From Gordonia sp. OPL2 (GTDB lineage Bacteria > Actinomycetota > Actinomycetes > Mycobacteriales > Mycobacteriaceae), in assembly GCF_003797825.1 (NCBI RefSeq), contig NZ_RKME01000012.1:1-64000 (forward strand): 64,000 bases of DNA, in the 5' to 3' direction. The translations under genes and the position numbers were made by a program. The notes beneath the pieces were generated by a model. It did not search any database. It saw nothing but the letters and a program-made list of their open reading frames with translations, and had not been told where the DNA came from. Shown here one piece after another: positions 8,620-17,575 of the stretch (position 1 is its first letter; each line of letters starts with the position of its first letter).

Positions 8620-9144
8620 TCACACCATGTAGGTGGAGTTGATGATCGCGCCCTTGCGCGCGTAGTGGATGATGGCGTCCTGCACGTCGAGTGGGTGGGC
8701 CGGGATGACGCCCTCGATCAGATCCTCTTCCCGTCCTCCGTGGAGGGCGAGGCCGAACCGGCAGCAGAACACCGTGCCACCCTCGGAGATGAAGGTCTCC
8801 AGCGAGTCGTTGATGTTCTGCTCACCGGGGAAGCCCGAGTCGCCGGTCTTCGGAAAGCCGCGGGTGGCAAGGCAATTGATGGCGCCCGGGCCGTAGAAGT
8901 AGATGGCGGATTCGAAACCCTTGCGCAGTGCACGCGTCGCCTGCAGAACGGCGACGAACGATACGGAGGACTCGTGCGCGATCCCGTGCACGAGGGTGAA
9001 GTAGGTCTCGCCGTCCTCGGCCTGGTAGTCGGGGAAGATCTTCGTCCCGCCGTAGATGTTCGAACCCTTGGGGAGCGAGGGATGCGGGATCTCCGCGAGC
9101 GAGGCGGCGATGTTGTCGGTGATGGTCTCATCGAAAGAGGACAC
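8620..9144 (-). CDS. Nitrogen-starvation response protein, MSMEG_0572/Sll0783 family
   Basis: First large gene of the nitrilase cluster, 174 aa. The GTG at 9144 was chosen because AGGAG lies 5 nt upstream; the frame also opens at a GTG at 9186. The sequence is soluble, with conserved-looking segments GGTKIFPDYQ, FYGPGAINCLATRGFP and GGTVFCCRFGLALHGG. The Synechocystis relative Sll0783 is induced by nitrogen starvation and needed for polyhydroxybutyrate accumulation. The biochemical role is not known. Its position suggests the whole operon is transcribed from the region to its right. Confidence 0.87.
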   Translation of the reverse strand: MSSFDETITDNIAASLAEIPHPSLPKGSNIYGGTKIFPDYQAEDGETYFTLVHGIAHESSVSFVAVLQATRALRKGFESAIYFYGPGAINCLATRGFPKTGDSGFPGEQNINDSLETFISEGGTVFCCRFGLALHGGREEDLIEGVIPAHPLDVQDAIIHYARKGAIINSTYMV

Positions 9145-9207
9145 GGGGTCTCCTGTAATGTCTGCGACGGGTCGTACCGTCAGCACAGTGGATGAGGCGA
9201 CGCTGCC

Positions 9208-9291
9208 TCAGACGATGGAGCAGATCCCGAAGGATCTCGGTGAGTAGCCCTGCTCGGCTACGACATTCAGTTCACGCCCGTTGTATTGCAC
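9208..9291 (-). CDS. Possible 27-residue leader or precursor peptide upstream of the nitrilase operon
   Basis: A short frame starting at GTG 9291 reads QYNGRELNVVAEQGYSP and ends SFGICSIV; it stops 63 nt before the first cluster gene, on the same strand. It looks more protein-like than random GC-rich translation and contains one Cys near its end. No strong ribosome-binding site is visible and it uses the rare codons AGA and GTA. A small perfect hairpin (AGATCC-CGAA-GGATCT, 9222-9237) falls inside it. It could be a leader peptide, a substrate of the radical SAM enzyme, or chance. Confidence 0.25.
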   Translation of the reverse strand: MQYNGRELNVVAEQGYSPRSFGICSIV

Positions 9292-9414
9292 GGTGGTTAC
9301 CGGCGGAATAATTGAACAGCGGATCCAGTTAACATGGCCTCTGCTGTAGGTGGGCCGTGGCGAGGTCCTGCCGGCGAGGTTCTTGTGGCGCGCGAACATC
9401 CACCCCCAAATGCG

Positions 9415-9447
9415 AACACCACCTTGGTTTGAAACCAAGGTGGTGTT
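9415..9447. terminator. Perfect 33-bp inverted repeat, likely transcription terminator
   Basis: Two 16-bp arms (AACACCACCTTGGTTT and its complement) flank one G. The hairpin sits 55 bp downstream of the stop of the ABC transporter ATPase gene and before the nitrilase operon, both on the minus strand. It has no T-tract, which is common for terminators in GC-rich actinobacteria. The symmetry could also serve as an operator for the nitrilase operon. The remaining 9292-9414 and 9448-9501 hold nothing else I can support. Confidence 0.65.
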
Positions 9448-9501
9448 GCAGAGAAGGGGTGGTTGTCGGGACGGGAGATTAAGGCGTGCGTCCCGTCCGG
9501 C

Positions 9502-11217
9502 TCAGGCGACCGACTCGCTCTCGTCGATGGTCGGGACGGCGGCGAGGAGTTCGCGGGTGTACGGGTGATCGGGGTCGCCGAAGACCTTGTCGGCATCGCC
9601 GTACTCGACGGCCGCGCCGTCGCGCATCACGAGGATGTCGTCGGCGACGTGATGGATGACACCAAGATCATGCGAGATGAAGACCAGGGCCACACCGGTT
9701 TCCGCTTGCAGCCGGGCAAGCAGGTCGAGGATGCGCGCCTGGATGGACACGTCGAGCGCGGAGACCGGTTCGTCGCAGACGATGACCGACGGCTCGGGCG
9801 CCAACGCTCGGGCGATGGCCACGCGCTGGCGTTGCCCGCCGGACAGCTTGAGGGGGTGGCGGTGCCGGAAGGTGTCGGAGAGCCCGACGTGATCGAGCAG
9901 CTCGGACACCCGCTCGTCGGCGGCGCTCCCGCGCAACCCGCGTGACCGCAGACTGTCACGCAGGATCCGCTCCACATCCCACCGTGGGTCGAAGGAACTC
10001 AGCGGGTCCTGGTAGATCACCGAGATCTGATGCCGGTTGGCGCGGCGCTCCTTGTCCGACAACGCGCTCCACGGATGACCGTTGAGTTCGACGGTGCCGG
10101 CGTCAGGGTGGGTGAGGCCGAGCACGATCCGGGCGGTCGTGGTCTTGCCGGAACCGGACTCGCCGACGATTCCGAGGGTGCGTCCGGGGGCGAGATCGAA
10201 ACTGATGCCGCGCACCGCGGCCCGCTCGCTCCTGTCGCGCGCGGCGAACGACTTGCGGACGTCGCGGACGCGCAGCGCCAGCTTCTGCCCGGTGCCCGCG
10301 GAACTGTCGTCGGTGTCGGTCGACGCCAGGGTCTCGCCGGTGGTGAGAAGCGTGCCCTTCGACGTCCGCGACGGGATCGAGGCGAGCAGGCTCCGCGTGT
10401 ACTCGTGCTCGGGAGCGCGCAGCACCTCATCCGTCGGCCCGTACTCGACGATCTCACCGTGACGCATCACGGCGACGCGGTCGGCCAGCCGGGCGACGAC
10501 GGCGAGGTCGTGCGAGATCAGGATGACCCCATTACCCCTCTCCTTGGCCTCCCCCAGCACGTCGAGGATCTGGGCCTGCACGGTCGCGTCGAGCGCCGTC
10601 GTCGGTTCGTCGGCGATCAACAGCTTCGGATCCTGGGCAATGGCCGAGGCGATCAGCGCTCGCTGCCGCAGTCCGCCGGAGAGTTCGTGGGGGCGTTGTC
10701 CGGCACGCACCCGGGGTTCGGGGACGCCGACGAGGCCGAGGAGTTCGACGACCTTCTCCTCGCGCTCGGCCCGGCGCAGGGCGGCCGGCCCCACCCGCAG
10801 GCCATGATGGGCACTCCATGCCTCGCCGATCTCACTGCCGACCGTGCGCAGCTGGTCCAACGACACCAGTGCATCCTGCAGGACGAACCCGATCTCCCGA
10901 CCACGGATCCGACGCCACTGCCGATCGGTGAGTCCGAGGAGGGAACGACCGCCGAAGGTCACGGCGTCCGCATCGATCCGGGCGCCGTCGCCGGTCAGGC
11001 CGATGAGCGTGCGCGCGGTGACCGACTTCCCGGACCCGGACTCCCCGACGATGGCGAGGCATTCGCCGGCATTCACCTCGAAGGAGACTCCCCGGACGAC
11101 CTCCCGATCACCGAACGAGACGCGCAGGTCACGGACTGCGGCCAGCGGATGATTGGTGCCGCCGACGGTCTCGGTCCGGTCTGCGGAACCTGCTGCGGCA
11201 GATGCAACGGTGGTCAT
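9502..11217 (-). CDS. ABC transporter, two fused ATPase domains (peptide/nickel type)
   Basis: A 571-aa protein carrying two complete ABC domains, equivalent to DppD and DppF fused. Domain 1 has Walker A GESGSGKSVTARTL, signature LSGGLRQR and Walker B LLIADEPTTALD. Domain 2 has GESGSGKTTTARIV, LSGGQRQRVAIARAL and VIVCDEPVSALD. It energises uptake through the two permeases encoded just upstream. The ATG at 11217 overlaps the permease stop as ATGA. It is the last gene of a four-gene operon that diverges from two flavin enzymes typical of organosulfur use. Confidence 0.93.
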   Translation of the reverse strand: MTTVASAAAGSADRTETVGGTNHPLAAVRDLRVSFGDREVVRGVSFEVNAGECLAIVGESGSGKSVTARTLIGLTGDGARIDADAVTFGGRSLLGLTDRQWRRIRGREIGFVLQDALVSLDQLRTVGSEIGEAWSAHHGLRVGPAALRRAEREEKVVELLGLVGVPEPRVRAGQRPHELSGGLRQRALIASAIAQDPKLLIADEPTTALDATVQAQILDVLGEAKERGNGVILISHDLAVVARLADRVAVMRHGEIVEYGPTDEVLRAPEHEYTRSLLASIPSRTSKGTLLTTGETLASTDTDDSSAGTGQKLALRVRDVRKSFAARDRSERAAVRGISFDLAPGRTLGIVGESGSGKTTTARIVLGLTHPDAGTVELNGHPWSALSDKERRANRHQISVIYQDPLSSFDPRWDVERILRDSLRSRGLRGSAADERVSELLDHVGLSDTFRHRHPLKLSGGQRQRVAIARALAPEPSVIVCDEPVSALDVSIQARILDLLARLQAETGVALVFISHDLGVIHHVADDILVMRDGAAVEYGDADKVFGDPDHPYTRELLAAVPTIDESESVA

Positions 11218-12104
11218 CGGGTCGTTCCTTCCAGTCGGGCACCGAGATGGCGTCCCACAGTGGTGAATGCGAGAGCGGTGAGCACGATGACGAGCCCCGG
11301 GAAGATCTCCAGCCACCACGCGACCGTGATGTAGGTGCGTCCGGCGTCGAGCAGTGCACCCCATTCCGGCGACGGCGGTGCGACACCCAGACCCAGATAC
11401 GCCAGTCCGGATGCCCAGATGATCGCCTGCCCGATGCCGAGCGTCGCGGTGACCACCATCGGCCTGAGCGCGTTGGGCGCGATGTGCTGCAGCAGGATTC
11501 GTCGTCGTGAATGACCGAGTGCGGTGGCCGCCTCGATGTAGGGAGCGTCTCGGACGGTGAGCACCTGACCGCGAACGATACGGGCATATCCGGGCGCGAT
11601 CCCGATCCCGATGGCGAAGACCAGCGTCCACGGTCCCGGTCCGAACACCGAGGTGATGAGCAGACCGAGCAGAATCGTCGGAAACGCGAACATCACGTCG
11701 ATCCAACGGTTCGCCAGCGCCTGCGCCACCCGGCCCGACAGGCCCGCGGTGATGCCGAGGACGACCGCGAGGACCAGCGCCACACCGACTGCGCCGAAAC
11801 CGATGGCCAGCGACTGCCGCGCTCCGAAGATGACCCGGCTCAGCAGATCTCGACCGGACAGATCCGTTCCGAACAGGTGTGCCCAAGTCGGTGGGGACAA
11901 CGTGTCATTCAGGTTGATGGCGAGCGGGTCATACGGCGCGAGGACCCCGGGCACCGCGACGGCGACGGCGAGCAGCACCAGGACCGCGATCGCGGCGGCG
12001 ACGGTCGGTGGCACCGACCACCGGCGTCCGCCCGGGCCGGCGACAACGCTCTCACCGGTCCCGTCGGCGGGATCTGTCGTGGAACGTGGCGACAGGATGG
12101 TCAT
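11214..12104 (-). CDS. ABC transporter permease, DppC type
   Basis: A 296-aa inner-membrane permease of the oligopeptide/dipeptide/nickel family. A transmembrane segment follows the cytoplasmic N-terminus (VPPTVAAAIAVLVLLAVAVA), then comes the DppC-type stretch HLFGTDLSGRDLLSRVIFGA. The EAA-type loop for ATPase contact reads EAATALGHSRRRILLQHIAPNA. Its start overlaps the preceding permease stop and its stop overlaps the ATPase start (ATGA at both), indicating coupled translation. Confidence 0.92.
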   Translation of the reverse strand: MTILSPRSTTDPADGTGESVVAGPGGRRWSVPPTVAAAIAVLVLLAVAVAVPGVLAPYDPLAINLNDTLSPPTWAHLFGTDLSGRDLLSRVIFGARQSLAIGFGAVGVALVLAVVLGITAGLSGRVAQALANRWIDVMFAFPTILLGLLITSVFGPGPWTLVFAIGIGIAPGYARIVRGQVLTVRDAPYIEAATALGHSRRRILLQHIAPNALRPMVVTATLGIGQAIIWASGLAYLGLGVAPPSPEWGALLDAGRTYITVAWWLEIFPGLVIVLTALAFTTVGRHLGARLEGTTR

Positions 12105-13123
12105 GGGACCTCGATCCGTGGGTCGATGACGGTGTAGAGCACATCGACGAGCAGGTTGGCGACGATGTAGATCGCGGCGACGAGCACGACGATGCCGCTG
12201 ACGAGGGGAACATCGCGCGAGCTGGCCGCGGCGACGAGGGTCTGGCCGATCCCGGCCCGGGCGAAGACCGTCTCGGCGATGACCGCACCCGACAGCAAGG
12301 CCCCCATCGCCCACCCGGACACGGTGATCGCTGGGATCACCGAGTGCCGCAACACATGTCGCGCACGAACCGACAGGTCTCCGAGGCCCCGGCTGCGGGC
12401 GGTCAGCACGAACGGTTGGTCCAGGGCGCGGGCGAACTCGTCGCGCGCCACGCTGCCCAGGAATCCGGCGAGCGGGATCGCGAGCGTCAGCACCGGCAAC
12501 ACCAGGCCGTGCAGTCCGGTCCCGCTCTCCACCGGGAACCAGGCCAGATCGATGGCGAAGACCACCAGCAGGATGGAACCCAACCAGTACTGCGGCAGTC
12601 CCGCACTGACCGTCTCGACGAGCGCACCCACCGCTCCCCACGGACCGCGGCGCCCCGCCGTCAGCGTCGTCGTGACCAGTACCAGCAGCCACGCGACGAT
12701 GAGCGCACTGACGGTCAACACCAGTGTCGGGCCGATCTGCTCACCGATGACCTGGGTGACCGGCTGCTGCAGTTGGTACGACGTGCCGAGATCACCGTGC
12801 AGCAGGCCGCCGAGGTAGTGCAGGTATTGCTGCCAGATCGGATCGGTGAAGCCGTATTGTGCGTTGACGGGCGCGATCTCGTCGGGAGTGCGCTCGCGAC
12901 TCTGCCCGGACGACAGGTTGAGCAGCAGCGTCGCCCGATCGCCGGGTGCAAGGACCTGCAGCAGGAAGGTGACGGTCGCGGCGGCCCACAGCACGAAGAC
13001 GGCGGAACCGAGCTTGCCGAGCCAACGCAGCCAGACCCTGCCGTTCCCCCGTCCACGACGGTCGCCGATCGTCCGGTCACCGCCCCCCGGCGATGCTGTC
13101 GTCTCGTCGATCAGTGTCGTCAT
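12101..13123 (-). CDS. ABC transporter permease, DppB type
   Basis: A 340-aa permease. It has an N-terminal transmembrane segment (LGSAVFVLWAAATVTFLL), the DppB-type LAPGDRATLLL region and an EAA-like loop at TARSRGLGDLSVRARHVLRH, followed by further membrane helices. It pairs with the DppC-type protein encoded next. The ATG overlaps the stop of the solute-binding protein gene as ATGA. Confidence 0.92.
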   Translation of the reverse strand: MTTLIDETTASPGGGDRTIGDRRGRGNGRVWLRWLGKLGSAVFVLWAAATVTFLLQVLAPGDRATLLLNLSSGQSRERTPDEIAPVNAQYGFTDPIWQQYLHYLGGLLHGDLGTSYQLQQPVTQVIGEQIGPTLVLTVSALIVAWLLVLVTTTLTAGRRGPWGAVGALVETVSAGLPQYWLGSILLVVFAIDLAWFPVESGTGLHGLVLPVLTLAIPLAGFLGSVARDEFARALDQPFVLTARSRGLGDLSVRARHVLRHSVIPAITVSGWAMGALLSGAVIAETVFARAGIGQTLVAAASSRDVPLVSGIVVLVAAIYIVANLLVDVLYTVIDPRIEVP

Positions 13124-14787
13124 CGCACAAACCTCGCATCCGAGAAGACCGGCTCACCTTGGGATTTCTCGATCCACACGTCATGCAACTTCGGGTTGCT
13201 CGCGATCGAGGTGGTCTGGGTGTACAACCCGATGGCCAGTGCCTGATCGCCGATCAGCTGCTGCGCCTGCGTGTAGTAGGCCCGCTGCTCGGCGGGATCA
13301 GCTGAGCTGTTGGCCTTTTCGATGAGACCCTGCAGGGTCGGATCGTTGTAGAAGGCATTGTTGTACGGATTCGGGTTGTCCTCGAGGCGCTGCCGCCAGT
13401 TGATGTACAGCAGACCCGGCGTCGGACTGGTCCAGTAGCCGACATACGCATCGTAGGTGTCGGCCTTCGCGTACTGCCCGCCGAAGTACTCGCTCTGGGT
13501 GGCCGGCACGAGCTGGATGTCGAAACCCACCTGCTTGGCCTGGTAGGCGACGTCCTGCAGGATGGCGGCACCCTCCGGACCGATGATCGCGTCCGCGGCA
13601 TAGACGACCCGTGCGCTGAGTCGGCGGCCGTCCTTGATGCGGACACCGTCGGCGTCACGGTGGGTCCACCCCGCCTGATCGAGCAGGGCGTCCGCCTTCG
13701 CGGTGTCCCTGGGGTAGGCACCGGCGGTGGGGTCGTAGTCGGGGGTGCTCTGGCTCAACGCGCCATTCGGGTTGTAGGGCACCACACCGAGATACGCGGT
13801 CTCGACTGCCTTCTGACGATCAGCGGAGTAGGCGAAGGCCTGCCGGACCCGGACGTCGTCGAACGGCGCGTGGTCGACGTTGAGGGTGATCGCGTTCGGC
13901 CGGCCCGGGGTCACGTACTGCTTCGTCTGGAAGCGCGTGGTCGCATCGGCCCAGTTGATCGGCGGCACGTTGTAGATCACGTCCGACGAGCCACTGGTGA
14001 GCGAGCCGTACCGCAACACCGGATCCTTGAGGAACTTCCAGATCACCTTGTCCACATACGCCGGGCCCTGATGCCGAGCGTTCGCCGGCGCCGAGTTGTA
14101 GTTCGGATTACGAACAAAGGTGATGCTGCGGTTGCGGTCCCAGCGATCGATGATGAACGGTCCGGACCCGACAGGCTTGGAGCAGTTGGCCTCGGCGCCG
14201 CGGGCCAGAGCTGTCGGCGACTGGATACCGAAGTAGCCCTGGGTCAGTACGGTCAAGAGCGGGCTGTACGGCGACTTCAGATGCAGCGCAACGGTGTTTC
14301 GATCGATGACCTCGCCGCGTTCGTAGTACTGACCGATGTAGGCGGCGACCGTACCGTTCGGGTTCTCCGGGTCCAGATAGGCATCGAGATTGGTCTTGAC
14401 GGCAGCGGCATCGACCGGGGTACCGTCGGTGAACGTGACGCCCGGCTTCAGGTGGAACGTGTAGGTGCGCCGGTCGGGCGAGATGTCCCAGCTCGTCGCG
14501 AGCCAGGGCACCGGTTGACCGTTGTCGTCGAGGGACACCAGGTTGTCGAGGTATTGCCTTGCCAGATAGGCATTCTGGACCCACCCGCCGTGGACGCACG
14601 GCGGCTCCTGCTCATGGCCGTACTCGATGACCCCGCCGGGCACGTGGTCACCGGGTGCGGCCGCGACCCCGGTGGATGTGCCGTCGCCGGTCTCGGGACG
14701 CTGGCCGCACGCCGACAGCAACGCCGTGACCGACAGCGCCACCGCGAGGAGAACTCGGGTCCGCGGTCTGCGGACAGATCTGAACAC
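13120..14787 (-). CDS. ABC transporter solute-binding lipoprotein, family 5
   Basis: A 555-aa extracytoplasmic binding protein. The N-terminus has an Arg-rich start, a hydrophobic stretch and a lipobox LLSAC, so it should be lipid-anchored outside the membrane. The body has family 5 (peptide/nickel) features such as WDISPDRRTYTFHLKPGVTFTDG. The start is a GTG at 14787 preceded by GAGGAG 7 nt upstream. It is the first gene of the transporter operon. Despite the peptide-type fold, divergence from sulfonate/sulfone-type flavin monooxygenases suggests an organosulfur ligand; that is inference. Confidence 0.9.
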   Translation of the reverse strand: MFRSVRRPRTRVLLAVALSVTALLSACGQRPETGDGTSTGVAAAPGDHVPGGVIEYGHEQEPPCVHGGWVQNAYLARQYLDNLVSLDDNGQPVPWLATSWDISPDRRTYTFHLKPGVTFTDGTPVDAAAVKTNLDAYLDPENPNGTVAAYIGQYYERGEVIDRNTVALHLKSPYSPLLTVLTQGYFGIQSPTALARGAEANCSKPVGSGPFIIDRWDRNRSITFVRNPNYNSAPANARHQGPAYVDKVIWKFLKDPVLRYGSLTSGSSDVIYNVPPINWADATTRFQTKQYVTPGRPNAITLNVDHAPFDDVRVRQAFAYSADRQKAVETAYLGVVPYNPNGALSQSTPDYDPTAGAYPRDTAKADALLDQAGWTHRDADGVRIKDGRRLSARVVYAADAIIGPEGAAILQDVAYQAKQVGFDIQLVPATQSEYFGGQYAKADTYDAYVGYWTSPTPGLLYINWRQRLEDNPNPYNNAFYNDPTLQGLIEKANSSADPAEQRAYYTQAQQLIGDQALAIGLYTQTTSIASNPKLHDVWIEKSQGEPVFSDARFVR

Positions 14788-14969
14788 GGTGGAACTCCTC
14801 GATGACGGGTGGTACGCGACCAGACGAATGATGGTGTGACCGGATCGTGCGCAGCATCGACCCGGGGTTCGGCGAGAACGCTAGCGAGATGTCGGCCGAC
14901 AGTCAGGTCTTCGGTTCAGGGTGAGTGCAACGGGGCGCCGGACGCTTGCGGTTGGCTAGGGTCGGCCGG
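14788..14969. promoter_or_regulatory. Divergent regulatory region with a 12-bp perfect palindrome
   Basis: The gap between the transporter operon (minus) and the flavin monooxygenase genes (plus) must hold both promoters. A perfect palindrome, TGTCGGCCGACA, lies at 14890-14901 near its middle and is a candidate operator for a dimeric regulator controlling both sides. No confident -35/-10 pair was recognised. Confidence 0.45.
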
Positions 14970-16352
14970 GTGGCAGAACCAAAACCCCTGCGTTACTCCG
15001 CTTTCGTGATGAACACGACCTCCCACATCCTGCACGGGGCGTGGCGCGTGCCCGATGCGCGGCAAACGGACTTCAACTCGCTCGAGCACTGGATCGATCT
15101 CGCGAAGACGTTGGAGGAGGCCCGTTTCGATTTCATCTTCTTCGCCGATGTCGTCGGTCTCTATGACGACTACCAAGGCGACTGGAAGAAGTTCGTCGAC
15201 ACCGGACTGCAGATCCCGAGCAACGACCCGCTGGTCCTCGCTTCGGCACTGGCATCGCACACCGAGAATCTCGGCATCGCGATCACGAGTTCGATCCTGC
15301 AGGAGCATCCGTTCGACTTCGCCCGCAAGATCTCGACGCTCGATCACGCGTCGCGTGGCCGGATCGCGTGGAACATCGTGACCAGCCTGTCGTCGAACGC
15401 CTGGCGGAACTTCGGCCACGACGGCATCACCGGGCACGACGACCGATACGCGTGGGCCGACGAGTACGTCGATGTCGTCTACAAACTGTGGGAGGGCTCC
15501 TGGGACGACGACGCCCTCGTCCAGGATCAGGTCAGCGGCATCCACGCCGACTTCGACAAGGTCCACAAGATCGATCACGTCGGTGAGCACTACCGCGTGG
15601 AAGGACCGCATCTGTCGGCGCCGTCGCCGCAGCGCACCCCGATCCTGTTCCAGGCGGGATCGTCACACACCGGTCGGCGGTTCGCCGCGCGGAATGCGGA
15701 GGCGCAGTTCATCGTCTCGCCGAGTCCGGCCGCCGCTCGAGGACTCGTCGACGTCACACGCCGTCTCGTCGCCGAGGCGGGGCGTGATCCGCACGATCTG
15801 AACTTCTTCCAGGGGTTGTCGTTCGTGATCGGCAGCACGGAGGAGGAGGCGCAGCGCAAGTCCGCCGAACTCGACGAGTTCATCGATCCCAGCGCAATGA
15901 TCGCCCACTCGGCCGGCGGGCTGGGTTTCGATCTCGGCTTCTACGACCTGGACACACCGATCGGCGAGATCCGGACCGAGGGCACGCAGAGCACCCTGCT
16001 GTGGCTGCGTGAGGCGGTTCCCGATCGGGAGCCGACGGTCCGTGATCTCGCCGAATTGCGCAGCCGGAGCGGCCGGGTCGTCGGAACCCCCGAGCAGATC
16101 GCGGATCGACTGGAGCAGTGGCGCGATGCGGGGGTCGACGGCATCAACGTCATCAACGCGACGATCCCGGGCAGCTACGTCGAGTTCGCCGAACACGTTC
16201 TGCCGGTGCTGCGGGATCGTGGCCTCGCTCAACGCGAGTACGCGCCGGGCACCGTCCGCAACAAGCTCACCGGCCGTGACCGTCTGCCGGACACGCATCC
16301 GGCGGCCCGCTACCGCGGTGCCTTCGCGCCGGCGGTGGAGGTGTCGGCATGA
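14970..16352 (+). CDS. LLM-class flavin-dependent monooxygenase, NtaA/SnaA/DszA family
   Basis: A 460-aa bacterial-luciferase-like monooxygenase. The start region (SAFVMNTTSHILHGAWR) and the segments FDFIFFADVVGLYDDY, ASRGRIAWNIVTSLSSNAWRNFG and TPILFQAGSSHTGRRFAARNAE are typical of NtaA/DszA enzymes, which use FMNH2 and O2 to cleave C-S or C-N bonds. The GTG at 14970 gives the family-like N-terminus; an ATG at 15009 is the alternative. It overlaps the next gene as ATGA. A flavin reductase to supply FMNH2 is not in the window. The substrate is probably a sulfonate, sulfone or related organosulfur compound. Confidence 0.9.
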   Translation: MAEPKPLRYSAFVMNTTSHILHGAWRVPDARQTDFNSLEHWIDLAKTLEEARFDFIFFADVVGLYDDYQGDWKKFVDTGLQIPSNDPLVLASALASHTENLGIAITSSILQEHPFDFARKISTLDHASRGRIAWNIVTSLSSNAWRNFGHDGITGHDDRYAWADEYVDVVYKLWEGSWDDDALVQDQVSGIHADFDKVHKIDHVGEHYRVEGPHLSAPSPQRTPILFQAGSSHTGRRFAARNAEAQFIVSPSPAAARGLVDVTRRLVAEAGRDPHDLNFFQGLSFVIGSTEEEAQRKSAELDEFIDPSAMIAHSAGGLGFDLGFYDLDTPIGEIRTEGTQSTLLWLREAVPDREPTVRDLAELRSRSGRVVGTPEQIADRLEQWRDAGVDGINVINATIPGSYVEFAEHVLPVLRDRGLAQREYAPGTVRNKLTGRDRLPDTHPAARYRGAFAPAVEVSA

Positions 16353-17548
16353 CCGTCGTGGCGCGGGTCGCCGCCGATCGAGACTCGGTACTCGCCGACA
16401 TCGCCACCGACGCCGCTGCGCGCGAACGGTCGGGCACCGACCCGCACGCGCAGGTGCGTCTGCTCAGTGACACCGGCCTCACTGCACTGACCCTCGATGA
16501 CGCATCGGGAGCGGGTGCCGACATCGTCGAGTTCTTCGACTTCCTGATCGACCTCGCCCGCGCCGATCCGATCGTCGCGCACATCCTGAGATCCCACTTC
16601 TGGTTCGTCGAACAGGTCCGGCGGCTGCCCGCCGGTCCCGTCCGCGACCGCTGGACAGCGGAGATCTCCGCCGGCAAGGTCTTCGGCAACGCGACCAGCG
16701 AACGCACCGGCGCCGCCGGGGCAAAGGCGTTCGCGACCGAACTCCGCCCGATCGACGGCGGCTGGCTGCTCTCCGGCGCGAAGTTCTACAGCACGGGCAC
16801 CGCATTCTCCGATTGGGTGACGGTGGCCGCGACGATCCGCGGCAGTGCGGGCGGCGATCAGATCGCTCGGGTCGTGCTTCCGCTCGACCGCGAGGGCGTT
16901 ACTGTCGTCGACGACTGGGACGGTATCGGCCAGCACCGGACGGGTACGGGCACCACCACGCTCACGGACGTGTTCGTCGGACTCGACGACGTACTCGAGC
17001 TGACCGACCCGGCAGCCACGCGACCTGTCGCGAATGACGGGCCGTTCCTTCAGCTCTATCTGCAGGGCCTGATCGCCGGGATTCTGCTCTCGGTCACCGA
17101 CGACGCGGTGGCCTTGCTGCGGTCGCGGTCACGGTCGTTCGACCACGCGCCCAGCGAGATCCCGCGAGACGATGCCGTGCTCCTGCAGACCGTCGGTGAG
17201 CTCGACGCAGCGGCACATGTGTCGCGCGCCGCGGTGCTCGACGCCGCACGCGAGATCGAGACGGCGTTCGCGCTCGCCCGGCAGGGCCACGTCGACGCGG
17301 ACCTGTTCGCCCGCGCATCGGTGGCCGCGGCACGGGTCAAGGTCCATGTGGATGCCGTCGGGTTGCGGGCGGCCACCGATCTGTTCGACATCGGCGGGGC
17401 GTCGTCGGCGAGCCGTGCACGAAATCTCGATCGACACTGGCGCAACATCCGCACGGTGACGTTGCACAATCCCACGTCGTACAAGGCGATCGCCCTCGGC
17501 GACCGCCTTGTCAACGACGCGCCGCTGCCCGGCAACGGCTACTTCTGA
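16349..17548 (+). CDS. DszC/SfnB-like acyl-CoA-dehydrogenase-fold flavin monooxygenase
   Basis: A 399-aa protein with the acyl-CoA dehydrogenase fold but the features of the monooxygenase branch (DszC, SfnB). It has the SGAKFYSTGTAFSDWV segment and the C-terminal HWRNIRTVTLHNPTSYKA motif, with conserved His and Asn as in DszC-like enzymes. It likely uses reduced flavin to oxygenate a sulfur compound rather than to dehydrogenate an acyl-CoA. It is translationally coupled to the preceding monooxygenase (ATGA). The pair plus a divergent transporter suggests uptake and desulfurisation of one substrate. Confidence 0.87.
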   Translation: MTVVARVAADRDSVLADIATDAAARERSGTDPHAQVRLLSDTGLTALTLDDASGAGADIVEFFDFLIDLARADPIVAHILRSHFWFVEQVRRLPAGPVRDRWTAEISAGKVFGNATSERTGAAGAKAFATELRPIDGGWLLSGAKFYSTGTAFSDWVTVAATIRGSAGGDQIARVVLPLDREGVTVVDDWDGIGQHRTGTGTTTLTDVFVGLDDVLELTDPAATRPVANDGPFLQLYLQGLIAGILLSVTDDAVALLRSRSRSFDHAPSEIPRDDAVLLQTVGELDAAAHVSRAAVLDAAREIETAFALARQGHVDADLFARASVAAARVKVHVDAVGLRAATDLFDIGGASSASRARNLDRHWRNIRTVTLHNPTSYKAIALGDRLVNDAPLPGNGYF

Positions 17549-17575
17549 ACAACTATGTGCCGAGACCGGAAACCG

